A stretch of 64,000 nt of DNA from Sulfitobacter sp. DSM 110093 (GTDB taxonomy: Bacteria > Pseudomonadota > Alphaproteobacteria > Rhodobacterales > Rhodobacteraceae), in assembly GCF_022788715.1 (NCBI RefSeq), contig NZ_CP085167.1:1361001-1425000 (forward strand), written 5' to 3'. Positions 34,838 to 43,938 of this stretch are shown piece after piece (the stretch's first letter is position 1; each line of letters opens with the position of its first letter). Below the pieces are notes generated by a model. It was not told the origin of the DNA. It did not search any database and saw only the letters and a program-made list of their open reading frames with translations. Both the position numbers and the translations under genes were made by a program.

Positions 34838-36160
34838 TTAGAGCGGGCGGATTTTCAGCTGGGTAATGCGATTGCCGTCCCGCTCAATCACCTCGAACCG
34901 GAAACCGTGGAACGAGAAAACCTGCCCCACGGTGGGGATCATCTGCGCCTCATGGATCACCAGACCAGCGATGGTATTGGCCTCATCATCGGGCAGCGAC
35001 CAATCCGTTGCGCGGTTTAGGTCGCGGATCGTCATCGCGCCTTCGACCATCAGATGCCCGTCTTCGGATTGCTTTAACGGGTGATCCGCATCCGGGTCGA
35101 ATTCATCGGTAATCTCGCCCACGATTTCTTCCAGAATATCCTCAAGGGTGATCAGACCTTGAAGCGAGCCATATTCATCCACCACCAGCGCAAAATGCGT
35201 GCGGCGGCGCAGGAATTGGCGCATCTGCTCATCAAGGGTGGATGTTTCGGGCACGAAATAGGGCTTCATCACCACATCGGCCACGTTGAACCCGTTGAGC
35301 GCCGCTGCGTCGCCATTGGGGCCACCAATCAGCTTATACATGGCGCGCAACAGGTCTTTGGCGTGGATCACGCCGATGATGTTTTCAGGGTCATCGCGGA
35401 AAACGGGCAGGCGTGTGTGGTTCGATTGCAGGCATTTTTCCATGATGTCGGTCGGGTCAGACGCCGCGTCGATCATCTCAATCCCCGAACGGTGCAGCAT
35501 GACCTCTTCGACCGCGCGTTCGCGCAGGTCGAGCGCGCCCAAGATGCGATCGCGGTCCTCTTTTTCGACGACACCCTCGGAATGGCCCAGTTGCAACGCC
35601 CCGGCGATCTCTTCGCGCACGGCGAGGATGTTGCTGTCGGGGTCAATCTGCACCCCAAACAGCCGCAGCACACCGCGTACGAAAAACCGCACTGCCGTCA
35701 CGACCGGAGAGAACAGAAACACCACAAGGCTAATGGGCCGCGAAACCAGCGCGGCGGCAGTCTCGGCATTGGTGATGGCATAGGTCTTGGGCAGAACCTC
35801 GGAGAAGACGAGCACCAGAAGCGTCATCACCAGTGTGGCCAGCGCCACACCGCTCTCACCGAAAAGCCGCGTGAACAGCGCCGTCGCCAAGGAGGCTGCA
35901 AGGATGTTGACCAAGTTGTTGCCCAGAAGGACCGAACCGATCAGCCGCTCATTATCCTCGGTGATCTTGAGCGCCCGTATCGCCCCACTTGATCCTTTGT
36001 CGGCCTGCGCACGCAGTTTGCCGCGCGAGGCGGCGGTCAGCGCCGTCTCGGACCCCGAAAAGAAGCCCGACAGGACAAGGAGAAAAAGGATAATTCCGGT
36101 ACTGATCCAGAAAGCGGTGTCAAAAAGGGCGGGGCCCGTTTCCATGAGGTCTAAATCCAT
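34838..36160 (-). CDS. HlyC/CorC-family membrane protein (CNNM-CBS-CBS-CorC)
   Basis: A 440-residue protein: an N-terminal CNNM/DUF21 domain with about four helices (1-190; LSGFFSGSETALTAASRGKL), a CBS pair (about 210-335; HTRLPVFRDDPENIIGVIH, then LVVDEYGSLQGLITLEDILE) and a C-terminal CorC_HlyC transporter-associated domain (about 350-438). Relatives take part in Mg2+/Co2+ efflux or Mg2+ homeostasis, with CBS domains sensing nucleotides; the older haemolysin label is misleading. It is divergent from the metallophosphoesterase-like gene. Confidence 0.9.
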   Translation of the reverse strand: MDLDLMETGPALFDTAFWISTGIILFLLVLSGFFSGSETALTAASRGKLRAQADKGSSGAIRALKITEDNERLIGSVLLGNNLVNILAASLATALFTRLFGESGVALATLVMTLLVLVFSEVLPKTYAITNAETAAALVSRPISLVVFLFSPVVTAVRFFVRGVLRLFGVQIDPDSNILAVREEIAGALQLGHSEGVVEKEDRDRILGALDLRERAVEEVMLHRSGIEMIDAASDPTDIMEKCLQSNHTRLPVFRDDPENIIGVIHAKDLLRAMYKLIGGPNGDAAALNGFNVADVVMKPYFVPETSTLDEQMRQFLRRRTHFALVVDEYGSLQGLITLEDILEEIVGEITDEFDPDADHPLKQSEDGHLMVEGAMTIRDLNRATDWSLPDDEANTIAGLVIHEAQMIPTVGQVFSFHGFRFEVIERDGNRITQLKIRPL

Positions 36161-36232
36161 CCATTATGTGTGTGATTGTTATGGGCGCAGGGGCTGCGTC
36201 ATTCAAGGGTTGCGACAGTGCAGGGTGGTGCG

Positions 36233-37063
36233 ATGCAGGCGAAAATCAACTGGGCAGACCTAGGGGTTCTGGACGGGCCGCTGCTGTTGTTCGGTGGGCC
36301 CTATTCCAACCTTCAGGCGATAGAGGCACTGGCTGATTTTGCCGCCGCGCGCGGGATCGGCGGGGATCAGATGATCTGCACCGGGGATATTGTTGCCTAT
36401 TGCGGTGCGCCAAGCGAAAGTATGGCGGCGATCCGGGCGCTTGGCTGTGCCGTGGTGGCGGGCAATTGTGAGGTGCAACTGGCCAGCGGGGCCGAGGATT
36501 GCGGCTGTGGATTTTCACCGGGCAGCAGCTGCGACATGCTGTCGGGCGCGTGGTACGCCCATGCCGCGCAGGCTTTGGCCGCAGAGGCGAAGGCTTGGAT
36601 GGGGTCACTGCCGGATGTGGCGGTGTTCCAGCATCAAGGCCAGCGCTATGGCGTGATCCACGGCGGGGTGCGCGACGTGGCGCGGTTCATCTGGTCAGAG
36701 AGTGCAGAGGCGGTGTTTGAGGAGGAGTGGCAGGCGGTGGAGGAGGTCGTTGGCCCGCTCGATCACATCATCGCCGGGCATTCCGGCCTGCCGTTTATAC
36801 GCGAGACGCCCCGCGGGTGCTGGACCAATGCGGGCGTCATCGGCATGCCGCCCCACGACGGTGCCCAGCAGACGCGGGTGGCGTTGCTGGACGGGGGCGC
36901 GGTGACGTTTCATCGGCTCAGCTATGACGTCGCAGGTGCCGTGGCCGATATGGCCAAGGCCGGTCTGCCGCGCGCCTATGCGGACGCGCTGCAAAGCGGT
37001 TACTGGCCCTCGGAAGACGTGTTGCCACCGGGGTTGCGGGTGCCGTCTTTGGCCAGAGGGTGA
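36233..37063 (+). CDS. Metallophosphoesterase-fold protein with altered metal motifs
   Basis: A 276-residue cytoplasmic protein following the calcineurin-like phosphoesterase layout, but with changes at metal positions. Motif I (normally DxHGN) is GGPYSN (21-26); motif III GNHD is GNCE (77-80); the final GHTH is GHSG. Motif II is kept (ICTGDIVAYC), as is VIHGG. An unusual cysteine set follows (EDCGCGFSPGSSC, C90, C92, C100). Either it binds a different metal or it is a pseudoenzyme. The ATG at 36233 is chosen because upstream residues look non-coding. Its last 64 nt overlap the convergent xer gene. Confidence 0.75.
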   Translation: MQAKINWADLGVLDGPLLLFGGPYSNLQAIEALADFAAARGIGGDQMICTGDIVAYCGAPSESMAAIRALGCAVVAGNCEVQLASGAEDCGCGFSPGSSCDMLSGAWYAHAAQALAAEAKAWMGSLPDVAVFQHQGQRYGVIHGGVRDVARFIWSESAEAVFEEEWQAVEEVVGPLDHIIAGHSGLPFIRETPRGCWTNAGVIGMPPHDGAQQTRVALLDGGAVTFHRLSYDVAGAVADMAKAGLPRAYADALQSGYWPSEDVLPPGLRVPSLARG

Positions 37064-37983
37064 CGCTCTAGCACGAGGTCGGACAGGCGCTCTTCCAGTA
37101 CATGGGTATAGATCTCGGTCGTGGCGACATCGGCGTGGCCCAACATGGTCTGGATCGCGCGCAGGTCCGCGCCATTGGCCAGCAGATGCGTGGCAAAGGC
37201 ATGGCGCAAGGTGTGCGGCGTGACCTTTTCAGGGGGGACGCCGCCGGTCACGGCAAATTCCTTGATCAACAGATAGAACCGATGCCGCGTCAGATGGCCC
37301 GTCGCCCCGCGGGAGGGGAAGAGGTGCCGCGCGGGCGGTTTCCCCTTGGCTTGGGCAGCATCATCCGCCTTGTCGCGCACCACCAGCCATGCCGCCAGCG
37401 CATCACGTGCGGGTTCCGACAGGGGCACCAGCCGCTCCCGTCCGCCTTTGCCCGAAATCAGCAGCAGGCGCGGATCGCCCCGCGCGGCGCTGACCGGCAG
37501 GCTGACCAATTCGCTGACCCGCATGCCAGTGGCATAAAGCAGCTCCATCAAGCAAGTGTTGCGCAGTTGGTCCGCCAGTGCGCGGCCTGAGTTGCGCGCG
37601 GCATCCAGAAGTCGGTCGACCTCTTCTTCGGACAGGATCTTGGGCAGACGTTTGTCTTGGCCCGGTCCGGCGATCTGTACTGCGGGATTGTCCTCGCGCA
37701 GCCCTTCTTCAAAGGCGAAGCGGTAGAGCTGCTTGATCGCCGACAGACGCCGCGCGCGGGTGGATTTGGCAAGACCTTGAGCGTCGCAATAGACAAGGTA
37801 ATCCTCGACTTCGCCGCGGCCTGCGGTCAGGAAGTCATGGTTCTGCCGCGCCAAAAAGGCGTCAAAATCCTTGAGGTCACGGCCATAGGCAAGCTGTGTG
37901 TTCGTGGCAGCGCCTTGTTCGGCGGCGGCGGCCTCTAGAAAGCTAGAGATCCAGTGGAAGGTCGGGGTATGGGACATCATCAT
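37000..37983 (-). CDS. xerD: Tyrosine recombinase XerC/XerD
   Basis: A 327-residue tyrosine recombinase of Xer size. The N-terminal SAM-like core-binding domain (about 8-95) precedes the catalytic domain with R155 (GMRVSEL), K179 (SGKGGRERLVP), H257 and R260 (HTLRHAFATH), H283 (LGHADVATT) and nucleophile Y292 (IYTHV). It resolves chromosome dimers at dif with its XerC partner; XerD rather than XerC is a tentative choice. The first ATG overlaps the stop of the upstream secreted-protein gene as ATGA. The 3' end overlaps the convergent gene by 64 nt. Confidence 0.88.
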   Translation of the reverse strand: MMMSHTPTFHWISSFLEAAAAEQGAATNTQLAYGRDLKDFDAFLARQNHDFLTAGRGEVEDYLVYCDAQGLAKSTRARRLSAIKQLYRFAFEEGLREDNPAVQIAGPGQDKRLPKILSEEEVDRLLDAARNSGRALADQLRNTCLMELLYATGMRVSELVSLPVSAARGDPRLLLISGKGGRERLVPLSEPARDALAAWLVVRDKADDAAQAKGKPPARHLFPSRGATGHLTRHRFYLLIKEFAVTGGVPPEKVTPHTLRHAFATHLLANGADLRAIQTMLGHADVATTEIYTHVLEERLSDLVLERHPLAKDGTRNPGGNTSSEGQ

Positions 37984-39614
37984 TGCTGAAGCAATACAAT
38001 CTGCAAGGCGGCGCGGCGGGCGGTGTCTTCCAGCCCGAGGGCGCGCAGGGTGGCTAGGGCGTCGCGGAGCGCCGATGTGTCACCACTGGCGCCATCATGC
38101 AAGAGCGAGAGCAGGCGCAAAACCGCCATCCCTAATTCTTTGTCCCGCGCCAGTGCCATCAGATCGGCACGCGGGGCAGAATTGGTGAATGCATCATGCA
38201 CCGCGGCGGCCAAAGGCGCATCGGGGGCGGGGCCTGCGGGGGTATCGCCGCGGGCCACGGCGCGCAGCAATTCGTCTTCGGGCGATCTGCCAATGACCCG
38301 CGCAGCGGCGGCTTCATACGTCGGAGAGAGCAGCGCCACATCCCGCGCCAAAATGGCCGCATGGCCCGCCAGCGGAATGGTCGACAAGGGTTCGGCAAAG
38401 AGCGTGGCAAAGGCCACTTCGAGGGAGGCCTCGCGCATCGCTTCCCAAGCGGGGGGCAAGGTTTTGGCCACCGCTTCGGGACTGCTGGTGCGCAGGGCAG
38501 TTTCAAACCGTTGCAGGGCCGCGACACGGTCCCAGACGCCGCCCGATGCGGCGGGCTGGCGATCGGTGTAAAGGCCCAGCAGCAGGTTGTCGGGCAGGGC
38601 ACCTGCGCGTGTCAGGCGCTCGGCGGCCTCTAGCTGGGATTTCCAGCCGGCGATGTCACGCAGATCGGCCACCGCATAGGCGCGGGGCAGGATGCGCGAG
38701 GGCAGCGGTTCGCCAATCGTTTCAAACAGACGGAAGGTCATCGGATCCATCTGGCGCGGCACGCGCAGCGGTTCGGCCCCTTCGTAGAAGTCGGGGTTGA
38801 GGAACCGATCAAAGAGTTCAAGCTGTTCTTGGGGCAACAGCCCAAGAGCTTGGGCGGAGCCAAAGGTCAGGGCGGCATTTTCCCAATTGCCCGCGCGGGC
38901 GTTGCAAAAGATACGCGTGCCATAATCACGGGTCAGATGCGGCGCTTTCATGAGGCGTTCGCAGACGCGGTGTTCGGTCCCGGTCAGCAGGGAAAGCTGC
39001 ATCCAAAGATCGAAATGAGCGGTTGAGGTGGTGACACCCGCCTGTTCGATCAATGATAAAGCCGGATCAAGTGCGCCCAGTTCCATCAGTTTTTGCCCGC
39101 GCGCCAGCGCCAATTCATCACCATTGCGCGCTTCGCCTTGCGGGGCCTGCGCCTCGGCCAGAAGCACGGTGTAGAGCAGTGCCTGGGCGGCGGGCAAATG
39201 TAGGTCCGGCAGGTCGCGGATGCGGTCAATCAGGGCGGCGGTGTCGCTGCCCATCCAAATGTCGCCGCGCAGCCCGGTGACGGTGCTGGGCACCAGCCCA
39301 ATGCGGCGCGGTGCGCCATCGCCCAACGGGGTGACCTGCACCTTAGGAGCCAAGGCGTTATCTGCGACCGGAGGCTCGTCTGCCCGGCCGGGATTGGGCG
39401 GGCGTTTGGGACGGTTCTGGGGCGGAGACTGCGCGCCGAGCCAGTCAATCACCGACAGCGGTTGGCCGCCCGGGGCGGGTGCCGACTGCTCTGCCTCTGA
39501 CGCTTGGCGAGGGGTGCGGCCCAGATTGCGGTCTTCGGCAGATTCGGCCAGCAAGGCGCTGGCGCTGACCGAGCAAATCAAAGCAGCACAGACGGCCCAG
39601 CCGCGATTTGACAT
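37980..39614 (-). CDS. Secreted protein of unknown function, alpha-helical
   Basis: A 544-residue exported protein. The ATG at 39614, with AGGGTGG upstream, gives a signal peptide (MSNRGWAVCAALICSVSASA, cleaved near LLA-ES). A proline-rich stretch (about 40-80) precedes a long helical body rich in Ala and Leu, resembling helical repeat scaffolds (TPR/HEAT-like) without a clear consensus. Two cysteines in the mature part (HRVCERL, RIFCNAR) could form a disulfide. It lies between a 49-residue membrane-protein gene and xerD, all on the minus strand and nearly touching, so it is probably co-transcribed with xerD. Confidence 0.7.
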   Translation of the reverse strand: MSNRGWAVCAALICSVSASALLAESAEDRNLGRTPRQASEAEQSAPAPGGQPLSVIDWLGAQSPPQNRPKRPPNPGRADEPPVADNALAPKVQVTPLGDGAPRRIGLVPSTVTGLRGDIWMGSDTAALIDRIRDLPDLHLPAAQALLYTVLLAEAQAPQGEARNGDELALARGQKLMELGALDPALSLIEQAGVTTSTAHFDLWMQLSLLTGTEHRVCERLMKAPHLTRDYGTRIFCNARAGNWENAALTFGSAQALGLLPQEQLELFDRFLNPDFYEGAEPLRVPRQMDPMTFRLFETIGEPLPSRILPRAYAVADLRDIAGWKSQLEAAERLTRAGALPDNLLLGLYTDRQPAASGGVWDRVAALQRFETALRTSSPEAVAKTLPPAWEAMREASLEVAFATLFAEPLSTIPLAGHAAILARDVALLSPTYEAAAARVIGRSPEDELLRAVARGDTPAGPAPDAPLAAAVHDAFTNSAPRADLMALARDKELGMAVLRLLSLLHDGASGDTSALRDALATLRALGLEDTARRAALQIVLLQQ

Positions 39615-39631
39615 GGCGGTTGCCACCCTGT

Positions 39632-39781
39632 TCAATCCGCTGTCAGCGTGACGGGCTGGCGAGTCTCGATTTGTTCGGGTGAAAAATCCACGCCAAAGAA
39701 AGGACCGACATAGGCATAGCCCACCAATCCGATAAAGCCGACAATCAATAGAAATATCAAAAGCTTAAAAATTTTACCCAT
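39632..39781 (-). CDS. Small single-pass membrane protein (49 residues)
   Basis: A short frame divergent from aroK. It starts with ATG at 39781 (MGKIFKLLIFLLIVGFIGLV), continues as one strongly hydrophobic helix (residues 4-25), then GYAYVGPFFGVDFSPEQ and a polar tail ending TLTAD, with TGA at 39634-39632. Lysines at 3 and 6 suit an N-in orientation. The TGA lies 17 nt before the next start, so it probably leads the operon with the secreted protein and xerD. No function is known to me; the clean helix-plus-tail composition supports translation. Confidence 0.75.
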   Translation of the reverse strand: MGKIFKLLIFLLIVGFIGLVGYAYVGPFFGVDFSPEQIETRQPVTLTAD

Positions 39782-39861
39782 GAACCATGCCTGCCCGAAA
39801 TTCTGCTATTTTGCCAAACTATATATGGCCTTTTCGGCAAGATCACGTCATTCAGAGAAAA

Positions 39862-40458
39862 ATGAGCGGAATTAAGCACAGCATGACCGATGGCGAAGAA
39901 ACGCCGCCCCGTTACCGTCTGAACAAAACGGTGGCGCTGGTTGGCATGATGGGAGCGGGCAAGACGGCGGTGGGGCGTGCGGTCTCTGCCAAACTTGGTG
40001 CGCCCTTTCTGGACAGCGATGCCGAGATTGAAGCGGCGGCCAATCTCAGCGTGCCGGAGATCTTTACCCGCGACGGGGAGCCGTTCTTTCGCAAGCGCGA
40101 GACTGAGGTGATCGCCCGGCTGTTGGCAGAAGAACGGTGCATCCTCTCCACAGGCGGTGGGGCGTTTCTGGCTGAGGTGAATCGCGACAATATCGCGGCT
40201 TATGGTGTGGCGCTTTGGCTGGATGCGGATCTGGATCTGTTGTGGAACCGAGTGCGTTATAAAGACAGCCGGCCACTGTTGCGCACGGCCGATCCCAAGG
40301 CGACGCTGGGGGCGCTCTATCGCGACCGGGTGCCGCTGTACCGGCTGGCGGACCTGTCGGTGTATTGCGACCCGCGCCTGTCGATTGACGCAATGGCCAA
40401 CCGGGTCATCGAAAAGCTGCTGACCCGGCCCGATGTTTTGGAGAAATTGGATGCGTGA
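39862..40458 (+). CDS. aroK: Shikimate kinase
   Basis: A 198-residue P-loop kinase, slightly longer than the usual 170-180 because of an N-terminal extension. Walker A is GMMGAGKTAVGR; DSDAEIE carries the Mg2+/shikimate aspartates; FRKRETEVI and STGGGAF match shikimate-binding motifs; DSRPLLRT is in the lid. It phosphorylates the 3-OH of shikimate for chorismate synthesis. Start is ATG 39862 or, seven codons later, 39883. The aroB start lies inside its last codons (8-nt overlap), the classic aroKB pair. Confidence 0.93.
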   Translation: MSGIKHSMTDGEETPPRYRLNKTVALVGMMGAGKTAVGRAVSAKLGAPFLDSDAEIEAAANLSVPEIFTRDGEPFFRKRETEVIARLLAEERCILSTGGGAFLAEVNRDNIAAYGVALWLDADLDLLWNRVRYKDSRPLLRTADPKATLGALYRDRVPLYRLADLSVYCDPRLSIDAMANRVIEKLLTRPDVLEKLDA

Positions 40459-41566
40459 GACGGTTTCCGTGGCCCTGCCGGGGCGCGAATATGATGTGAT
40501 CATCGGGTCGGGCCTGCTGGCCGAGGCGGGTGCGCTGATTTCTCCGTTGCTACGCCGCAAGCGCGTGGCCGTCATCACTGAGAGCCGTGTGGCCGCGTTG
40601 CATTTGCAGACCTTGCGAGATGGGCTGGCGGCGCAGGGGATCTCGATGTCGGCGCTGGAACTCGCGCCGGGCGAAGGCACCAAGGATTGGGCCAATCTGC
40701 AACGCTGCGTTGACTGGCTGCTGGACGAACAGGTCGAGCGGGGCGATATCGTCGTGGCCTTTGGCGGCGGGGTGATCGGCGATCTGGTGGGCTTTGCTGC
40801 TGCCGTCTTGCGGCGCGGGGTGCGGTTTGTGCAGATCCCGACGTCGCTTCTGGCGCAGGTCGACAGTTCGGTGGGTGGTAAGACCGGGATCAATGCAAGC
40901 CAAGGCAAGAACTTGATCGGTGCGTTTCATCAGCCAAGCCTTGTACTGGCCGATACAGACGTGTTGGGCAGCATGCCTGAGCGTGATTTTCTGGCGGGCT
41001 ATGGCGAGGTGGTCAAATACGGGTTGCTGGGCGACGCTGATTTCTTTGACTGGCTAGAGGTGCAAGGGCCGAGCTTGGCCGCAGGGGATATGGCCGCGCG
41101 GATCGAAGCGGTGCGCCGCTCGGTTCAGATGAAAGCCGATATCGTCCAGCGTGACGAGACAGAGCAGGGCGACCGTGCGCTGTTGAACCTTGGCCATACC
41201 TTTGGCCATGCGCTTGAGGCGGCGACGGGCTATTCCGACCGGTTGCTGCACGGTGAGGGCGTGGCAATTGGCTGTGCGCTGGCCTTTGAACTCTCCGCCC
41301 GTTTAGGGCTTTGCCCCCAAGAAGACCCCAGCCGTCTGCGGGCGCATTTGGTGCAGATGGGGATGAAGACCGACCTGCGCGATATTCCGGGTGTTTTGCC
41401 GGACGCCGATGAGTTGCTGCGCCTCATGGGGCAGGACAAGAAGGTCGTCGATGGGCGCTTGCGCTTTGTTCTGGCGCGGGGCATCGGGCAGGCCTTTGCC
41501 GGGGCCGAGGTCGACAATGCCGACGTGCTGGGCCTGCTGCGCGACGCCTTAAGCGCGCGGCAGTGA
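40451..41566 (+). CDS. aroB: 3-dehydroquinate synthase
   Basis: A 371-residue NAD+- and metal-dependent enzyme that cyclises DAHP to 3-dehydroquinate, the second step of the shikimate pathway. Motifs: FGGGVIGDLVGFAAAVLRRG, VQIPTSLLAQVDSSVGGKTG, and metal ligands in GEVVKYG, LNLGHTFGHALE and LLHGEGVAIG. The ATG at 40451 overlaps the aroK stop by 8 nt, so the two are translationally coupled. An earlier in-frame start would lie deeper in aroK. Confidence 0.95.
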   Translation: MRETVSVALPGREYDVIIGSGLLAEAGALISPLLRRKRVAVITESRVAALHLQTLRDGLAAQGISMSALELAPGEGTKDWANLQRCVDWLLDEQVERGDIVVAFGGGVIGDLVGFAAAVLRRGVRFVQIPTSLLAQVDSSVGGKTGINASQGKNLIGAFHQPSLVLADTDVLGSMPERDFLAGYGEVVKYGLLGDADFFDWLEVQGPSLAAGDMAARIEAVRRSVQMKADIVQRDETEQGDRALLNLGHTFGHALEAATGYSDRLLHGEGVAIGCALAFELSARLGLCPQEDPSRLRAHLVQMGMKTDLRDIPGVLPDADELLRLMGQDKKVVDGRLRFVLARGIGQAFAGAEVDNADVLGLLRDALSARQ

Positions 41567-41864
41567 TCCGCAACGGGCAGGGCCCGGCGGTTCATATCCT
41601 CTAATCTGTGCAGTTTCGGGGCCGTTTAAAAATGGCGGCGCCGCCAAATCGGATGTCTGAGACAGGCGTCACCCTGCATGTCTGAACGTCTCGACATGGC
41701 CCCAAACGGAGCCTCTAATCCTGTTGCCGAACAATTCACCTGTCCGGCAGGTATCGCGATGGGGAGGGTTCTATTGCGGCGAGGTTAAGCGCGCGTCACG
41801 TCAGCGGCCGCATGGGGTGGGCAGGGCGCAACAGCGCCCCGCCGGATGTCCTATACCGGTTGGC
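41567..41864. other. Intergenic region between aroB and ssb
   Basis: 298 bp between convergent stop codons. It holds a 14-bp palindrome TGGCGGCGCCGCCA (41633-41646) and a GGGCGC-AACA-GCGCCC hairpin (41824-41839) that may terminate ssb on the minus strand. I see no gene in it. Confidence 0.5.
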
Positions 41865-42395
41865 TTAGAACGGGATTTCGTCGTCGAGGTCACGGCTGCC
41901 GCCGCCACCGCCGCCACCATTGCCGCCGCCGTAGTCTTTGCCACCGCCACCTTGCGAGGAGGGGCCGCTGTCATAGCCGCCGCCGTAGTCATTGCCGCCG
42001 CCGCCACCACCGTAGCCGCCGCCACCACCGCCGGAGCCGCCACCGGGACCGTCAAGCATGGTCAGCGTGCCGCCAAAGCCTTGTAGCACGACTTCGGTGC
42101 TGTAGCGGTCTGCGCCGGATTGGTCCTGCCATTTGCGGGTCTGCAACTGGCCCTCGATGTAAACCTTGGAGCCCTTCTTGAGGTACTGCTCGGCGATGCG
42201 GACCAGACCTTCTTGGAAGATCGCGACAGAATGCCACTCGGTCTTCTCGCGGCGTTCGCCGGTGTTGCGGTCTTTCCATGTCTCCGAGGTGGCGATGCGC
42301 AGGTTGCACACTTTGCCGCCGTTTTGGAACGACCGCACCTCGGGGTCGCGCCCGAGGTTGCCGATTAGGATCACTTTGTTCACTGAGCCGGCCAT
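41865..42395 (-). CDS. ssb: Single-stranded DNA-binding protein
   Basis: A 176-residue SSB: an OB fold in residues 1-112 ([20 protein letters not shown], then [32 protein letters not shown]), a glycine-rich linker of repeated [10 protein letters not shown] type, and the acidic tip DLDDEIPF that recruits repair and replication proteins. It binds ssDNA as a tetramer during replication and repair. Divergent from a lytic transglycosylase gene. Confidence 0.95.
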   Translation of the reverse strand: MAGSVNKVILIGNLGRDPEVRSFQNGGKVCNLRIATSETWKDRNTGERREKTEWHSVAIFQEGLVRIAEQYLKKGSKVYIEGQLQTRKWQDQSGADRYSTEVVLQGFGGTLTMLDGPGGGSGGGGGGYGGGGGGNDYGGGYDSGPSSQGGGGKDYGGGNGGGGGGGSRDLDDEIPF

Positions 42396-42500
42396 CTTGC
42401 CCCCTCGTTTGTCATTGCTGTGTCATTGCTCAGGGCGCGAATCCGACCGCGCCCAATTCGGCCGTTTATACCGTGGTTGTTCGCCGGATGACACCGGCTT

Positions 42501-42534
42501 TCCACCCCCGCGCGACCATCCGCGCGGGGGTGGA
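42501..42534. repeat. Perfect 14-bp GC-rich inverted repeat in a divergent gap
   Basis: TCCACCCCCGCGCG (42501-42514) and CGCGCGGGGGTGGA (42521-42534) are perfect inverse copies with a 6-nt loop. They lie between the divergent starts of ssb (42395) and the transglycosylase (42601), where a terminator would not normally be needed. A leader hairpin or protein site is possible. Confidence 0.6.
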
Positions 42535-42600
42535 GGCGGGGCTGGCACGCGGCGCGGTTTTGGGTATACTGCGCGCGATGCAACGACAGGGGGCAGGTTG

Positions 42601-43212
42601 ATGCAAAAGACGGGATTTGTGGCCAGTCTGGCTGCAGTAGGGGTCACTGCGGCAGGATTGATCGCAATCGGGGCAGCTTCGGCGGCTGCTGATGTGTTCG
42701 CGACCAAAAACCGCGCGGGATTGTTTTCATCGCAGAAAAGCATCCTCGATAACCGTGCTTCCAAGCAATATTCCGCGTCTGTCAGGCTGCAACCGCCCAA
42801 GGTTGTCACCCCCACCAAATGGGATGTGCCGAAATATAATGGCTCTTACAAAGGTGTTTACCTGAGCACTGCGCGCGATGCCGCAACCCGGCATGGCATT
42901 CCGGTTGATCTGTTTCTGCGTCTTGTTCAGCAGGAAAGCGGTTGGAACCCCAAGGCGCTGTCGCACAAGGGCGCGATGGGGTTTGCGCAACTGATGCCCC
43001 AAACGGCGCAGGCATTGCGGGTAGACCCGACTGATCCCGCGCAAAACCTTGAGGGCGGGGCGCGCTACCTCAAGATGCAGTACCGTGCGTTTGGCACGTG
43101 GGAGCTTGCTTTGGCCGCCTATAACGCTGGTCCGGGCGCAGTGAAGAAGTACGGCGGCGTGCCGCCCTATAAAGAAACGCGCAATTACGTTAAAGTGATC
43201 TCTGGTAGCTAA
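42601..43212 (+). CDS. Secreted lytic transglycosylase, SLT domain
   Basis: A 203-residue protein with signal peptide (about 1-29, ending SAAA) and a C-terminal SLT domain (about 95-200): catalytic E112 in [20 protein letters not shown], and [15 protein letters not shown]. It cleaves peptidoglycan glycan strands in the periplasm. A basic linker (about 30-90) separates signal and domain. The ATG at 42601 follows AGGGGGCAGG. It differs from the SPOR-bearing transglycosylase at 5525-6406. Confidence 0.9.
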   Translation: MQKTGFVASLAAVGVTAAGLIAIGAASAAADVFATKNRAGLFSSQKSILDNRASKQYSASVRLQPPKVVTPTKWDVPKYNGSYKGVYLSTARDAATRHGIPVDLFLRLVQQESGWNPKALSHKGAMGFAQLMPQTAQALRVDPTDPAQNLEGGARYLKMQYRAFGTWELALAAYNAGPGAVKKYGGVPPYKETRNYVKVISGS

Positions 43213-43394
43213 GCTTCTGAAATTTCTTGCGAATAGCTGATAGCTCTGCCCGAATTGGGCGGGGTTCTTCCTATGCCCCTCGATCATTGTCGGCGTGCCG
43301 GGGAACCACCGGGGCGTTCGTGGTGTTCTCTGATCAGAACCTCTTGCAGCGGGATTGGCCCGCCGCAGAGAAGAAAAGATCGTAGGAGAACAAC

Positions 43395-43922
43395 ATGTTC
43401 ACGAATATGAAAAACATCGCCCTTGCCGCCGGTGTAAGTGCCATCGCCCTTAGCGGTTCCGCCTTTGCCGATGAAAAGATCATGGTATCCGCGATTGACG
43501 TAGAATCGTCTGTGTCGGCATCGACCGAGGCCAACGCGATGGATTTCTATCCTGATCTGGAAGAAGACCTGCGTGCCGAAGTGGCCGAGCGCGTGCCAAT
43601 GAGCAGCGACGCCGCTGATCCGCAGATCAAGATTGATATCCGCAAGATCGCGCTGAACGGTTCGACCATGTTGCCAGACAGCAAAGAATTCAACCAATTG
43701 GAAGGCGTTGTTGATATCACCAGCCCCAATGGCGACAATGCCGGTCTTAGCTTTCCGGTTATGATCTCTGCCTATGCTGGCGACGAAATTGCGCCCGAAG
43801 GCTATGTCAACGTGCAGCCATCCGAGACCGAGTTCTACGTCGCGATGGTGTCGACATTCGCGGATGTGGTGGCCGAAGGTCTGGCAAATGTGAACACAGC
43901 TGGCGACCCAATCGACCCATAA
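43395..43922 (+). CDS. Exported protein of unknown function
   Basis: A 175-residue protein with signal peptide MFTNMKNIALAAGVSAIALS and cleavage near AFA-DEK; TAGGAG precedes the ATG. The mature part is acidic and beta-rich (QIKIDIRKIALNGSTMLP), without cysteines or recognised motifs; probably a periplasmic domain. It ends in a strong T-tailed terminator and appears monocistronic. Confidence 0.75.
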   Translation: MFTNMKNIALAAGVSAIALSGSAFADEKIMVSAIDVESSVSASTEANAMDFYPDLEEDLRAEVAERVPMSSDAADPQIKIDIRKIALNGSTMLPDSKEFNQLEGVVDITSPNGDNAGLSFPVMISAYAGDEIAPEGYVNVQPSETEFYVAMVSTFADVVAEGLANVNTAGDPIDP

Positions 43923-43938
43923 GGTCTATTAGCGAATT

